Source of the DNA: Coriolopsis trogii
Taxonomy: Eukaryota > Basidiomycota > Agaricomycetes > Polyporales > Polyporaceae
Assembly (NCBI GenBank): GCA_020543525.1
Contig: JAHYIO010000007.1
Span: forward strand, 310,001-374,000
Reading direction: 5' to 3'
DNA length: 64,000 nt
Shown here: positions 23,948-35,228 of the stretch, in pieces
Position numbering within the stretch: position 1 is the first letter of the stretch
Layout of the letters: every line of letters begins with the position of its first letter
Notes under the pieces: model-generated
Databases searched by the model: none
Told to the model about the DNA's origin: nothing
Seen by the model: the letters and a program-made list of their open reading frames with translations, nothing else
Position numbers and translations under genes: made by a program

Positions 23948-25688
23948 TCACCAGTCCGCGAATCCAACGATCTTCCCCTCCCACGCCCACCAAATCTCCT
24001 CATCCTCCTCTTCCAGATGCTCGTCTTCTTCCTCCTGTCCTTGCCTTTGCGAGTGCGATACGGCCTTTTCCTTCAAGCTCTCGCTGAACGCCGACCCACC
24101 GCGGCAGCCAATCCACGCACCCTCAGTGTGCACCCCACGGTTCTTCGGCCTGTTCTTCCCGTTCGCTAGTGGAGGGGCCGGAATCGCTCCGGCATCCTGT
24201 AGGAAGGCGTCGAGGACACCGTCCAGCGTGCGCGTGAGGTTTTGGCGGGCGGCCCAGGCAGGGTGCATGAATCTGCGCGGTGCGCGTAGGAATATATGCG
24301 TTTGCGTCGGAGCTATGGGGGGAGGGAGCGGGAGGGAGATGTCAATCGCGCCCACGGGACGGAGAGCAAGACAGAGGGATGTACATACCGAGTTCGCTGG
24401 ACATGTCGCCTTCGCCGTCTACCCACGCGTTCATGAGCGTGCGCGAGAGGAGGCGTTCGGCCGCACGGAGGGCTTGTTGCTCTTCGGCGTAGGTAAGCTC
24501 TGGGACTGGGGTAGCTTCGCGCGAGATAGATGGGGCGGGCACGGGTGGTGGCAGTGAGGATTGGGGTTGTGATTGAGGCTCTGCAGGCGGTGGAGGAGCC
24601 GGTACAGCAAACTGAGAGGGCGAGCGTCGCCCAAATGTAGTCGTGACTGACATCGCGGAGGGTGGGGGGTGGACGAAAGTAAAGGGCGTTGCGGGTTCAG
24701 GTAATGGCGTGAGGATGGGTTGTGGGGAGGGGAGAGATTCGGGAGAAGGTGCGAGAGAACGCTGCAAGGGCGAGGAAGGGGACGGGGAACGAGAAGGTGG
24801 GGGACCCGAGCCTGCTGCAGAGGATCCGGCGTCGCTCAGTTCATCTGCACTCGTGTCATCGTCGGCCCCCGACAACAGTTCGTCGTCGCTCTCATCGTCG
24901 CTGCCCTCTTGGCTACTGCTATCATCGCTCTCCTCCTCTTCGAACTCTTCCTCTTCCTCTTCCTCTGTATCCTTGTCGTCGGACTCTGTGCTCTTCGTTG
25001 TCTCCGTCGTCCGCGCACCCCAGACCTTCACGTCTAGACCGTCAATGGTTAGCAAGATGCGCGCGCGAGCCGCGCTGACGCTGGGTCCCAGCACGAACAT
25101 CAAGTGGGCGGCACCCCGACCTGGATCGTTGGCGCGGCTCAAAGGGACGTCGCCTTTGTCATTTTCATCTCCTAGGGCCTGGGGGGTCTGCGCAGACTTT
25201 CGGTTTGCGTACGCGGTTGAGAGCGCAACAAACGTCGTGCGCAGATGTGATGAGAGAGTATCGAATGTGGCGAGGAGCTCATCGCGTTTCTTCACTGTTT
25301 TGGCGTTGGACTTGCCTCCCGGCATACGGGACAACTGGGCAACAGGACTACGCAACACATGTTGGAGAGATGTACACAGGGATAAGAGAAAATGTACTCA
25401 CAATGGAACTTGGCTCTTCAAGAAAAGCGTATGGGCGAGCAAGGATAGGGATAGTCCAGCCGCCATTGTATGCGATATGGAAGGGGTCTCAAGGACGACG
25501 GTGGGCACCTTCAGGTTCTCCAAGAAGTCACCCTCTCCTAGACATTCCTCCACTCGAGCTGTGGGCTGGCTCTGGGCCATTTCTTGCCTGGGTTTCAACG
25601 GTTGGCAATCAGGTGTGCTGACCGCGTGGTCTGAGAGGATGGGTGCAGCTCGCGCTTGCGGCGGAGACGTGGTTGGGGTGAGGATCAT
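23948..25688 (-). CDS. p31comet/MAD2L1BP-like protein (candidate HORMA-fold adaptor)
   Basis: Three exons: 25688-25402, 25347-24389 and 24312-23948; 1611 nt, 536 residues. After a ~60-residue head comes a helix and the segment LFLKSQVPFPVAQLSRM, then a Lys-rich helix with a leucine heptad-like run. A hydrophobic strand (HLMFVLGPSV) follows. A ~160-residue acidic and Pro/Ser-rich insertion separates these from a helix (AAERLLSRTLMNAW), a strand (THIFLRAPRRFMHP) and a helix. The order and wording resemble p31comet: a QxPLPYEQL-type loop, a helix, a LILLGG-type strand, an RRLFRAIF-type helix, then a FQAP-type closing strand. p31comet is a HORMA-fold adaptor that presents closed MAD2, and meiotic HORMADs, to the AAA+ remodeller TRIP13/Pch2. 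The assignment is inference without a profile search. The acidic, Trp-rich tail is unusual. It converges with the 18315 gene, 174 bp apart. Confidence 0.6.
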
Positions 25689-28600
25689 GGCGGCAGTAAA
25701 GTGCAGACTTTGGTGGTTTGATACTGGGGGGACTATGTGGTCGCACGACTCGGAGGGACTCGTGCTGGTTCGACTGGCAACAAGGACTGCAAGCGAGGCG
25801 CGTCCGCCTGCGTGCAGAGTGGATGTGCGCGTGCATCATGTGACTGCTACAGGGCAGGCCTCAGCGCGTGGGGCAGAAAATATCCTCGGCAAACCCGTTC
25901 TGTCTCTCGTCTTGGACCGCCATCCATCGCAATGCATCCCCTTTATCCCTCTTGACATCGATATTCAACCGTTGCCCATTTCTCTTCCGTTACACCCCAC
26001 TCGCTCATGCCTAGGGACACGGCGTTCAATGCCTTCGTCTCCTTTACTGGTGATGTGGAAGATTGACTTCGCTCTCTCCACGCTTGGTCGTTCGGACCTT
26101 GCGTCATGGACCCGTGGGCGATTGAGCACTAAGAAGAGCAAACATCCTGAAGTGCTTCGTTACGAGTTGTTGGGAAACGATTGTCTAGGTGCGCTTCGTG
26201 TCTACGTTTCGTTCGTTGGACTGTTGGTTCCTGTACAAAGAGTGTATATGTACCTTTTGCCCAATATAGGGTTCGAAAAATGGCTGGATATTTCGCTCTA
26301 CCCTCAGTTTGAAGAGGCATGGGGTCAAAGTATTGTGTGTTACGAGAATGCCGTAGCAGACACAGATTTTGCATCTTCTAGTTCTTCTTTGTTCGAGATT
26401 CTTGCCATACACGGCTAGATTTTGTCTCAGGCATTAGGCTCTGTTGGGTCGCGTGTCTTCAACAGAGGGATGGCATAGTTGCGCGAATCGAAGAGTTTCC
26501 CAACTGTGCTGCTGCTCCTTCAGAGACTGTCTGCGTCCGCTTTGGTTACTCTGGAGGGCTCGCATTACAGAATCGTTTAGGTAGTATCGATTCATACCAG
26601 TCTTGCTGTCGTCGAGTGACGGGTCATGTTACGATCCAGCAGACCTCTTCCCTTGAAATTGTGCATTGGTACGGCTTTGTCAGAATTCTACTATCAAGAC
26701 TCGTTACTGTGAATCCCGCTTGTGGACTCCTGAGAGGCCTGCAACGTTTGTTTTACGCGGACTAGGCACAAAGCTAGGGCATGACGACGAACTGGTTTCC
26801 CGGTCGCAGGGTGGAAACTATCCCCATTGTTCGTGAATTATTGTTGCATCTTTCGGGATGCTACCACGTCTAAGGGCCGCTCCGCCGCTATTCAGCGGAC
26901 TCTCATGCCCTCAGACTTTCAGAATACACCTATCCTTCGTCTCCCTGACAGCATCGGAAGCTGCTGCTACCAATGAATCGACTCGGAAATGTATGCCCAC
27001 GAGCGAGGCGTCTTCACTCCCGGAGGTCGTGTATGCCATATCCGTATCTGCAGTTGGGTCCCCCGCTCAGTCAGGAGGACGCGGGTGCCTAACTGAAAGG
27101 GCATTCCATCTGGAATGACCCTGAAGACGCACTTGCCATGGCATTACAGCCGTCACAGTCCGCGTACTTCGTTATGGCCCCCTCATTTACCTAACGCAGT
27201 GTCCGCAGGGATGCACAGTGGCAGGATGCCAGACTGCCTGCGATTGTGTCTTCACTGCTACTCTTCTTCGAGGCACAATCTGCTCAGATGACCTGCTTGT
27301 CTCCTTGTGTGTATGAGTCCATGGTTAATTTTGCATAGAACTTTGCTGGCTGGTGTTGATCCGCTGCGGAGGCGGTCGGGTGCGGTTAATCACAGCGCCT
27401 TTTGCTGGCCCGCCTCTTACCGACGGGCCGTCTTCGCCGGTGACCATGCTTCGCATCGCAATGCCGTTGTTCTTCGATTCCGAACCCATTGATATCCCTG
27501 CCTCCGCCTTGATGCTACCTACGCGTCTTGTAGATGACGGTGAATGCAAAACTACGCTACGCACTGATCTCGGCCTTCCCATCGGTTGTGAGCGTTCTCG
27601 CTCAACATGGAGTGACTGTGCCCGTATGGGGTTGGAGTGGTCCATTCCAGCGCGCAACTGCCTGTCAGATGTGTAGCACCTGGAATGCTCTGGGTCAAGC
27701 TGGCGGTATTTATATCATGGTTATCTCACGTTGTCTGACAGCCATCCTATATTACCGCAATTGCACCTGCAGATGCCTTCCTAGGTACCATGATGAGCAA
27801 CCTCCCAACTGGTTGATGGCGGTAGCAGATGTAGAGAGCCAAGCATCGCGATGATGGATGTCATCTCTTCGACGTTTCTCTGCGGGATACAGAAGCAACT
27901 TGGAAGCGGTAGCGACGATGCCACCCAGCGCGCATTACTTGCCATTCAACTGGCGCCCGAGAGGGACGACCACGACGCTCGGGATCAGGAACCCCGGTTA
28001 TACCCAAGACTCGGAATCTGATTCCGGGAGAGTGCGTATATATAGGAGAAGGGGCACAGGGAGGAGGACAAAAGGAGGGAGCATGGGCTTGCAAGAAGCG
28101 ATCACGGCGAATTGGAGGCGCAGCACCATGGAAGGGGTGTGCCCGGCCGCAATGTGGGTAACCACGAGGGTTAGAGGCGATGCGCGGCTTCGGGGCGTTA
28201 GGGGGGAGGGTGGTTGAATGTTGAACGACAGCTGATAGCCATCCATCGCTTCGTTTTTGACCGGAACATGGCCTGATGACCCACGCCGCCTGCGCTGGGC
28301 ATCCACTGATCTGCAGCTCGGCGCACTCAATTCTCGCGAGGATTTCTGATGCATGACAATGACGGGCTCCGTTGAATGCAATGATCTGCTAGAACGGGAC
28401 GGAGAGGAAAGAGACATTGTTCTCGCGCGCCGAGCGCCGGAGAATCCCCGTTAACCTCGTCCGAAGATGGGAATTATTATCTTTGATGCGTGCAAAAAGT
28501 TTTCATCTCCGACGCCTCGTTGCACCGGCATGGTTGTTACCACACTTACCATATATGGCAAGAGCCTTGAGCTCAACGTGACCATCTTGTTCTTTGCAAC

Positions 28601-28985
28601 AAACCAACACCACCGAACGACCGATTCCGTCGCCTCTCCCTCTCGACCTTTGCTCGAACTAGGTCTAGTCTGGTTCATTGTCTGTAGGCGGTCTCGACTC
28701 CCTTCTGCCTCTATTGGCCGCGCTTAGGCGTGACACATCGATAACCACAGTAGACGCCCATAGGGGTGTGCCTGCTTTGTGTATTGCGCTGGCAACGTGT
28801 AAGACGCGTTTGGTGCACCTGGTGCCCCACTATCCTCCTTGCCTCACAACTAACAATGTTTCCTGGCAGTTGGGGTGTGCATCGGCCCATCGGAGTGATC
28901 CGGCACGCACAGGATATATAGACCGCAGCCCTTAACCACCAGGACGACTGCCCTTCCCGCGTCGCTGACCAGTGGCACTACGACG
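25689..28985. other. 3.3-kb region without a supported gene
   Basis: Open frames here are short, overlap on both strands and show no family motifs or consistent splice patterns. The left edge should hold the promoter of the p31comet-like gene (-), and the right edge that of the zinc-finger gene at 28986 (+). The AT content rises between 26400 and 27850. I looked for long terminal repeats, inverted repeats and transposase or reverse-transcriptase motifs and saw none. It could hold a non-coding transcript or a badly decayed gene. Confidence 0.45.
28914..28920 (+). promoter_or_regulatory. Putative TATA box of the zinc-finger gene at 28986
   Basis: The sequence ATATATA lies 66 bp before the ATG at 28986 in otherwise GC-rich DNA. 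Placement suits a fungal core promoter with a short leader. The transcription start is unknown. Confidence 0.45.
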
Positions 28986-31108
28986 ATGCCAGGCAGCAAG
29001 TCGATCTCTCGTGGCAAATCGCATGTTCATTCAAAGAATGGCGTACACAAAGGTGACAAAGGCGTCGTCGTGGCCAGGCACCGGAGCAATGGGCCTTCAT
29101 CTGACTCGGATGATGACGACGTGATGCGTCAACTTCTATCTCCGTAGGTGAAGATGGTATTTGCGTGTTGTATTCGTGCTTACTTGGACTATTACAAGGG
29201 CTGCTAAAAAGAACGGAGTACGCACAGACGTCAGTCGACGACGAGCGACGAATCGACGGGACGTTGGTTCCGACGGCCCGGGTAGCGACAGTGATAACCG
29301 TGGGTCGCCGATGTCTGACGACGAGGACGATGCCATTCCGTGCGTGGGGTGCGCATTCTGCTCTGTAATGAAGTTAACTCTATGATTACAGTGCTGCACG
29401 ACGTGCCCTCGGCGGTGCCACGGATTCTCCAGCTACAACTCCAGCGGGCTCACCTAACCAGACGCCGGGCCCCACAACCTCTTCAAGTGATGCAGGCCTC
29501 CAGCAGGCGGACGGTATGGACATCGACTCTGAGAGGTGGCTCGCTATGCTTCTTTGTGAAGGCGGACAATGCACTGATAGAGATCACAGGGGAAGACCGG
29601 TTCGCCCGTCATCTGACAGACCTGGTCGGGGCCCTCAAGCACGTTCCGGTGACATTCGCGCCCCAGAACCTACTGGATCGGGTGCAAACTTTCAAATTGC
29701 GTACATACCATGCCACACGTGGCCGCCATGTGCCGTCTGCGCGCGTATTGCCGGCCAGCCCCCTCCTGCAGTCGCTCAGTCGAGTTTCATGATTGTCCGT
29801 CAGCGTCAGCTGGAACTTGCTCGGGAAGCTGCGCGCAATGCCCCACCGCCGCCCCCGCCACCTCCCCCGCACATGCCGGCCTTGCATTCAGCAACGCAAC
29901 CCTTGCGTCCGCCTCCGATACTGCGGTCGCTCGACAACAGCATGCAGACAGAGTACATGCCTCCACCTCCACCACTGTCTCCTCCGCCTCCACCATACGA
30001 CCCTCCTCATATCGGCTCGTCGCGCGCGGCTCATCGGAGTCCTACGCGTGGTGGGCAACCTGCATCGCTCGCTCGCATGCCGCCACCATATGGGCCAAAC
30101 ACGTACGCGCCTCCGAACTACCCCATGGAACCATTGTTCGTCTCTGCGGGTATCGCGCATGATCCTAATCGCAATCCTGCGTATCGGCCTGGTCTTGCTC
30201 CACCTTCAGCTAGTGCGAGGCCAACGCCTGCCTCCACACCGGGACATGTCATACGCCCCGTGACGCTGTCTTCAGTCGCGAATCCCGTCCGGCACTCCCC
30301 GTATCCACGACCTGTACGGAACCCGCAGGCGTCGTCCTCGGCGAGGACGCTCGAGGACACCGCGCGCGCAAACCAGGGACAGGGATCTGCAGACGGCCCC
30401 GTACGACAGCTACGCGGGTCGCGCAAGCAGAAAGCAAAGAAGGTGCGCGCGAAGCGGTACAACCGGAAGAAGCGTGAAGAGTGGCCGCCCGAGGGCTGGA
30501 ATCCGATTTGGGAGGAGGAGAAGCCGCGGCGATGGGAAGGGTACGATATCCCAGACGAAATCACCCCAGACAAGGTGTATGACCATCTCCGACGGCGGTT
30601 CGAACTCAAATCGATGGGGCATTGCAAGTGGGAGGGGTGCGTCCCTACTGAGGCGTCCAAGGACGGGTACAAGATGCTCAAGCGCCACGTCGAGACCGTT
30701 CACCTCGGCCTCAAGCTCGTATGCAGGCTCTGCGGGGTACGGAAGCGCGCGGATAATAGGCGGAAGGCAACGCACAAACGCGGATGCCCTGAGCGCGAGG
30801 ATGGGACTATCGCCATGCCGCCCTCACTGACGCTGAGCCCGGGTTCGGGCCCGACGAGTGGCGACCCTCACACACAGAGCAGGGCAGCCGGCAAGGCGAG
30901 GGCGACAGGTGATAACCAACAGGACGTGCAGATGGAGGAAGACGAGCTGCTTGATGACGATGACGGTCAGGACTATGAGGAGGGCGACGATGGGGATGAG
31001 GAGGAGCTCGATGAGCTTGAAGACGATGACGAGGAGGACCAGCTCGATGAGGACCAGGAAGAACAGGGACAGCGCGTGGAGTCCGAGTACGAGTCGGAGG
31101 ACGACTGA
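28986..31108 (+). CDS. Tandem zinc-finger protein (C2H2 plus C2HC), basidiomycete type
   Basis: Three exons: 28986-29143, 29199-29339 and 29392-31108; 2016 nt, 671 residues. The head is charged and Ser/Asp-rich. The middle is Pro-rich with runs of up to ten prolines, followed by a basic Arg/Lys patch (about 30420-30480). A conserved block (WPPEGWNPIWEEE, then a segment on Tyr-Asp-Ile-Pro) precedes two fingers: C-x4-C-x15-H-x4-H and C-x2-C-x13-H-x3-C (30626-30790). The tail is extremely acidic (30930-31105). Two close zinc knuckles next to a basic patch suggest nucleic-acid binding, probably nuclear, but no target can be named. The protein at 35229 has the same two-finger plan, so the two are probably paralogues or members of one expanded family. 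Confidence 0.75.
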
Positions 31109-32037
31109 ACGGCAGGGTTGGTTAGCTGTGGGATATAAGAATCGTCTTCTTGGGTCATACATTGTGCCAGTGCTGGATACCATAACTCTGCGTTCCCTTG
31201 TAGTACTACTTCTTGTGCTCGTGTTCACTACTAACTAACTATGTCATGCTACTCGGCATAGGAAATTCACGCACAGCAGAGTAGTGACCGTACCATTGCG
31301 GGTAAGGCTTTCTGGGGCGATCCCATCTTCAACGAGTCACCTGATGGCGGCATCCTCTGCAGACGCGCTACCACGAGGCTGCCAATGAGTCACTGGAGGA
31401 AACGTGCAAGTGAACCACGACTTTCTTCGCTAGACCCGCCCCACTGATTGTTCGGCATACAGGTCAGCCTTGTGCACCTGCGTTCAAGTTATTTGGCTGC
31501 AAAAACGGAGGTGTTGTACCACAACTATCACTTTCAAATTGGACGAGCGGGGATATTGAACCTTCCAAGTCGTTTGTTGTTGCTGCGCCATTGTTCGAAC
31601 CGGTGAATGACCTTCAATCTCTGGCACTTACCAGCCATGTACTCAGCTGATCTGCGATATACAGGTCTTGATTCTCACCCGCCGCTTCATATGCGGGCTG
31701 AGTCCAATGGGCAGCGTTGCCTGACATTGACGCGATGATCCCCGGCGGATTGACCAGGAAGCCCCCGCCGTTCAAGTTCACTGTACGCCCACTTTTCCCG
31801 GAGGCCGCCACGATCATTGAGAGGGAGGCCGCTGAAGCGGAGAAGCTGCTCCAGACTTGGAACCAAGGACGATCATGCACGCACGCATGCAATAACCCGC
31901 TCTCCCGGAGTCGACGAAGGTATCTATGCGCATACGAGACTTCCAGCAGTGTATGTACAAGTGGAGTGCGCATCCGCGGTCGCTTCGATGTACCACCCGA
32001 CATCCCTCTACAGGTGAGTCAAAACATTCGCTTCGGT
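31109..32037. other. Intergenic, one unassigned minus-strand frame
   Basis: 929 bp between the zinc-finger gene and the 3' end of the dehydrogenase. A minus-strand frame at 31614-32003 (129 codons) has a Gly/Ala/Ser-rich stretch (MIVAASGKSG and GGGFLVNPPG) that could be a gene fragment. It has no ATG-plus-splice context I can defend and I do not recognise it. The remainder should be 3' UTRs. Confidence 0.4.
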
Positions 32038-33488
32038 CTATTCCACTGGAGGGAGCTCCAGCCCGATGTCGCGGAGGACGGCCTCGGTAGTGTCCCACAG
32101 TTCGCGCCAAAGCTCCGTCCGCTGTACAAGCGCGCTTCCCTTCGCGACCTTGGCGGAGGAGTTCAAGAACGCGCCATGGTACACTAGCGGTTCCGCAGCA
32201 CGAGGATGAGGAGCGACGGCACAGAACAGAGGACTACGTGCGCCTTGGGACGGGGTGGCGAACGTGAGGCGCGCGATGAGGCGGGAGATGGACCCGTAGA
32301 TGGGGCCGATGCTTTCTGTGTAGGCCTGGACGCCCTCTGTACACGCATGTCAGATACGTTGCTGAGAAGAGAACCGTGTGCTAGGGACGTACCTGTCTGG
32401 ACGGGACCTGGATCCGAAGCGATGCAGAGGATAGGGACGCCTGTCTCATCAAGACGGCGTTGAAGCTCCTTGATGAACATAAGTTGCATGACCTTCGAGA
32501 ATCCTGTGTGTCGCAGGAAAGACGTAGTGTATGGTCAGACGTCGACCTCGCGGGGGATATCTCTGGCATGTACCGTAACGAATGTACTGGGGGAGCATGG
32601 TGTCGCTGAACTCCCTGTTCAAATCGTCGAGGTTGCGGAATCGGACGTCGGAGGGGCAGGCGAGGTGGCTATGGAGATGTTATAATAATTCAAGCAGTCG
32701 TTCATGCCCTGAGAGATCTGGAAACGTACGCAGACGAGTTTACGGCGATTATCCTTACGTCGCTGTCGGGCTCCTGTGCCGTGCGCTTGAGTAAAGGGAG
32801 GAGTGTTCGTGTGAGGAGGTATGTGCCGATATAGCTAATTACCTCTCCAATGTCAAGACCATTTACAATATAGTTATGGACCACTGACACCTACTTGACC
32901 ATCACAATGTTCTGTATGTTGCCATGGTCTTTCGCATACGGGACCAACAAACTAGAAGCACGTTGTAAGGAAGGTACTGTGAGAGGTGTAGGCAGAACCG
33001 CTCACACAGCAGCATTGTTGACTATCGGAGTGGGTGAGCCGTGAGCCCACTGGACCTCCAAAAGCCGCGACCAAGCATCCTCACCTATGACATCAAGTCG
33101 CTCTTCCCTGTTCATCAGATCCTCAGCAGCAGCCCTAACCTTGACCGGATTGCTTAGGTCAAGGCCTAACCAGACGACCTCTCCATTGCCCGGCCCTAGA
33201 CCCTCGGCGTGCAGCCGCTCTATGGCCGCCTTGGCTTTGTTCTCGTTGCGTGCGCCCATGTATACTTTTGCGCCATGCCGCGCGAGTTGCTGAACGATCG
33301 CCCACCCTATCCCCGAGCTGCCAATGTCATGGCCTCAGTATATAACTCCATATGTCATGTAAGAAACATGTCAGCCCAGGAACTGCTCGGTGCGAGACTC
33401 ACTTTGCTCCGGTGACAAGGATGACCCTTCCTGTGAGGTCGGGAATATCTCGACCTGGGTCAAACCCGCGAGATAGCCATGAGCCCAT
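32038..33488 (-). CDS. Short-chain dehydrogenase/reductase
   Basis: Eight exons: 33488-33403, 33317-33085, 33021-33006 (16 nt), 32951-32895, 32834-32730, 32668-32574, 32503-32393 and 32336-32038; 1002 nt, 333 residues. Classic SDR features: cofactor loop TGANSGIG (about 26-33), an Arg-containing strand (VYMGAR) that suggests an NADP(H) preference, NNAA, the catalytic Ser in IIAVNSS, and the Y-G-F-S-K pair (Y197/K201). The layout matches the retinol-dehydrogenase/WW-oxidoreductase-like fungal SDRs that oxidise or reduce alcohol/carbonyl groups on lipophilic substrates. No signal peptide is seen; the substrate cannot be told from sequence. Length is normal for the family. The 16-nt exon is small, but its two flanking introns both have standard ends and the frame needs it. 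Confidence 0.87.
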
Positions 33489-33941
33489 CTTGGAGTCCTA
33501 CTAACGACGGTGGGTGTAAGCCGGTAGTACCGGAAGGCCTGTCGGGTTGTATGAGTACTCACTGCCAATGGTATGCTGTTGGGTATAGTACAGGGGTGTA
33601 GTGCCTCCAGCGATGCGAACAACTTCAGGACCGGTTTATGAGGAAGAGACAAGACGGTCTCGCGGGCCATCAACACTGGTCAGCGGACCAAAGTCGAGAA
33701 GTCCTTCAGTTACGGCAAGAGAAAAGCTCCGCCACGAAGTTCGGATGCATCTGATATGGGCAGGCCCGGGTGTCAACTCGCCACCTCGCCACGGCCAAAC
33801 ACTGCAACTCTGCGAAGGTCAACACATGGCACCATCGCCATCCGACTTGAGTTGCGAGGAGCACAAGAGGAGAGGCACATCCTGGTTACGTCGGCGCTGA
33901 TGTGGCAACATGAAGAAAAAAAGCCGCAAATTTACCAAAGA

Positions 33942-34021
33942 GCCCCCAGTGGGACTCGAACCCACAACCTCCAGATCCCGCTCGTAGAAGTCTGACGTCA
34001 TAACCATTAGACAATGAGGGC
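33942..34021 (-). tRNA. tRNA-Arg (anticodon UCU) with an 8-nt intron
   Basis: On the minus strand the 7-bp acceptor stem is GCCCTCA with TGGGGGC (one G-U pair). The D arm is GTC/GAC around TAATGGTTAT. The anticodon stem TCAGA/TCTGG encloses CTTCTA, an 8-nt insert and A. The T arm is GTGGG-TTCGAGT-CCCAC. Removing the insert after position 37 gives a normal 7-nt loop CTTCTAA with anticodon TCT, which reads AGA/AGG. The size is 72 nt without the intron; CCA is not encoded, as expected in a eukaryote. The T-arm GGTTCGA-type sequence doubles as the internal B box. Confidence 0.92.
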
Positions 34022-35228
34022 TGCCCTTTGAATGCCTAAGCGCGTTACTAGTAGTAAGCAAAAATTTTTGAGTAAACCATCCAGGATGTGGCCAAGTCAG
34101 CCGCTTGTCATCTCGTCCTAGCGACCCTAATAGTACCCCAACGACGTTGGGGGTCTCCAGTGTGAAACATCGCGATACAAAAGTACGCTATCAGTCTTTT
34201 CGTACAGTCAAACGTCCCAGGTCTATGATCTTACGAAGCAATCACAATTCAGATCATACTATTATATGGCAGCTGGCTCTCGTGTCTCATGATTTCGACG
34301 GTTATGACTTACCACAAAGGGCTAGGAATATGGCCTTTGAATCGCGTGACGCCTGTACACCTAAATGGGATTACTGTCCGTGGTAAGTCTCTAACCAGGG
34401 CATCCTTGAAATGTGGTCTGCCAACTCTACGTACGAACAATCGCTTGGCTGCATAGCGAGTACTGCTGAAATGCCTCCTACAAAGTGAGATACACGTGTA
34501 ATGTCAGGGAATAAACCCGGTACCGAAGCTTGACATAGCTGCCGCCAGCCGAAGTCGGAGAAGCAAAGCAAGTGGTACCGTCTTTCCTTTCCTAACCATC
34601 CTGGGAGATGTACTCAAAGAAAGTAATTGTTAGCTCTCTTTGTATGGAGCGCGAGTTCTCTGCATGCGCTCGCGACGTGCGAGGCTTCTTCCAGGCCACA
34701 ATCCCTGAGACTCTGAGCCTCGTGTGGTAACAGGGCTGCAAGAAGACGGTATTGGCAAGACCGCAGCGCAATCCTCTTACAAAGCGACTCTTTGACTGCA
34801 TAGCGACGTTGGTCGGTGACGGACAATTGAGAAGCCTGCGAACAGCCCCTCGATATGGCCCAAGCAAGCGACGGTGGCTGGACCGCGCTTGCCGTAGACA
34901 TGCCGTGGGCAAAGCGTCACGCTGCGCACACGGTTCTATGGTTGGGCAGGTGAACGCTCCTTTGTGCAGTCAAGAATCCTCAAAGAGATACGAGCCTGCT
35001 GTTGAAAGAACATCACGGAGACAAACAGCGCCCATGAGGAGGGCACGTCGTGCCCGAAGCCCTGTCGTTTGTGCACTGCTCGAGTTCGGTGAAGATGCAC
35101 CATCTCTCGCAATAGTATAAATTTACTGTGCCTCCTATCTCCCTCCCCAACCATCCAGCTTCACCGACACGAACGAACATCCAACGACATCGGTAACCGT
35201 CGTCCACTTGCCTCTCAATTTGTACAGC
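34022..35228. other. Intergenic region between tRNA-Arg and zinc-finger gene
   Basis: 1.2 kb with only short unpatterned frames. It contains a poly-T-like run just 5' of the tRNA on its own strand (near 34060-34070) and the presumed promoter of the 35229 gene at its right edge. No mobile-element ends were seen. Confidence 0.45.
35116..35123 (+). promoter_or_regulatory. Putative TATA box of the zinc-finger gene at 35229
   Basis: TATAAATT lies about 110 bp before the ATG at 35229, followed by a CT-rich leader typical of fungal genes. This is placement evidence only. Confidence 0.45.

Noticed and set aside
24643..26418. 591-codon plus-strand open frame
   Set aside because: It is antisense to the p31comet-like gene, where GC-rich, acidic coding sequence leaves the opposite strand open. 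No motif and no splice logic.
29340..29792. 150-codon plus-strand frame with plausible-looking protein sequence
   Set aside because: Overlaps the second intron and start of exon 3 of the zinc-finger gene in another frame; the exon chain of that gene uses a different frame with proper splice borders.
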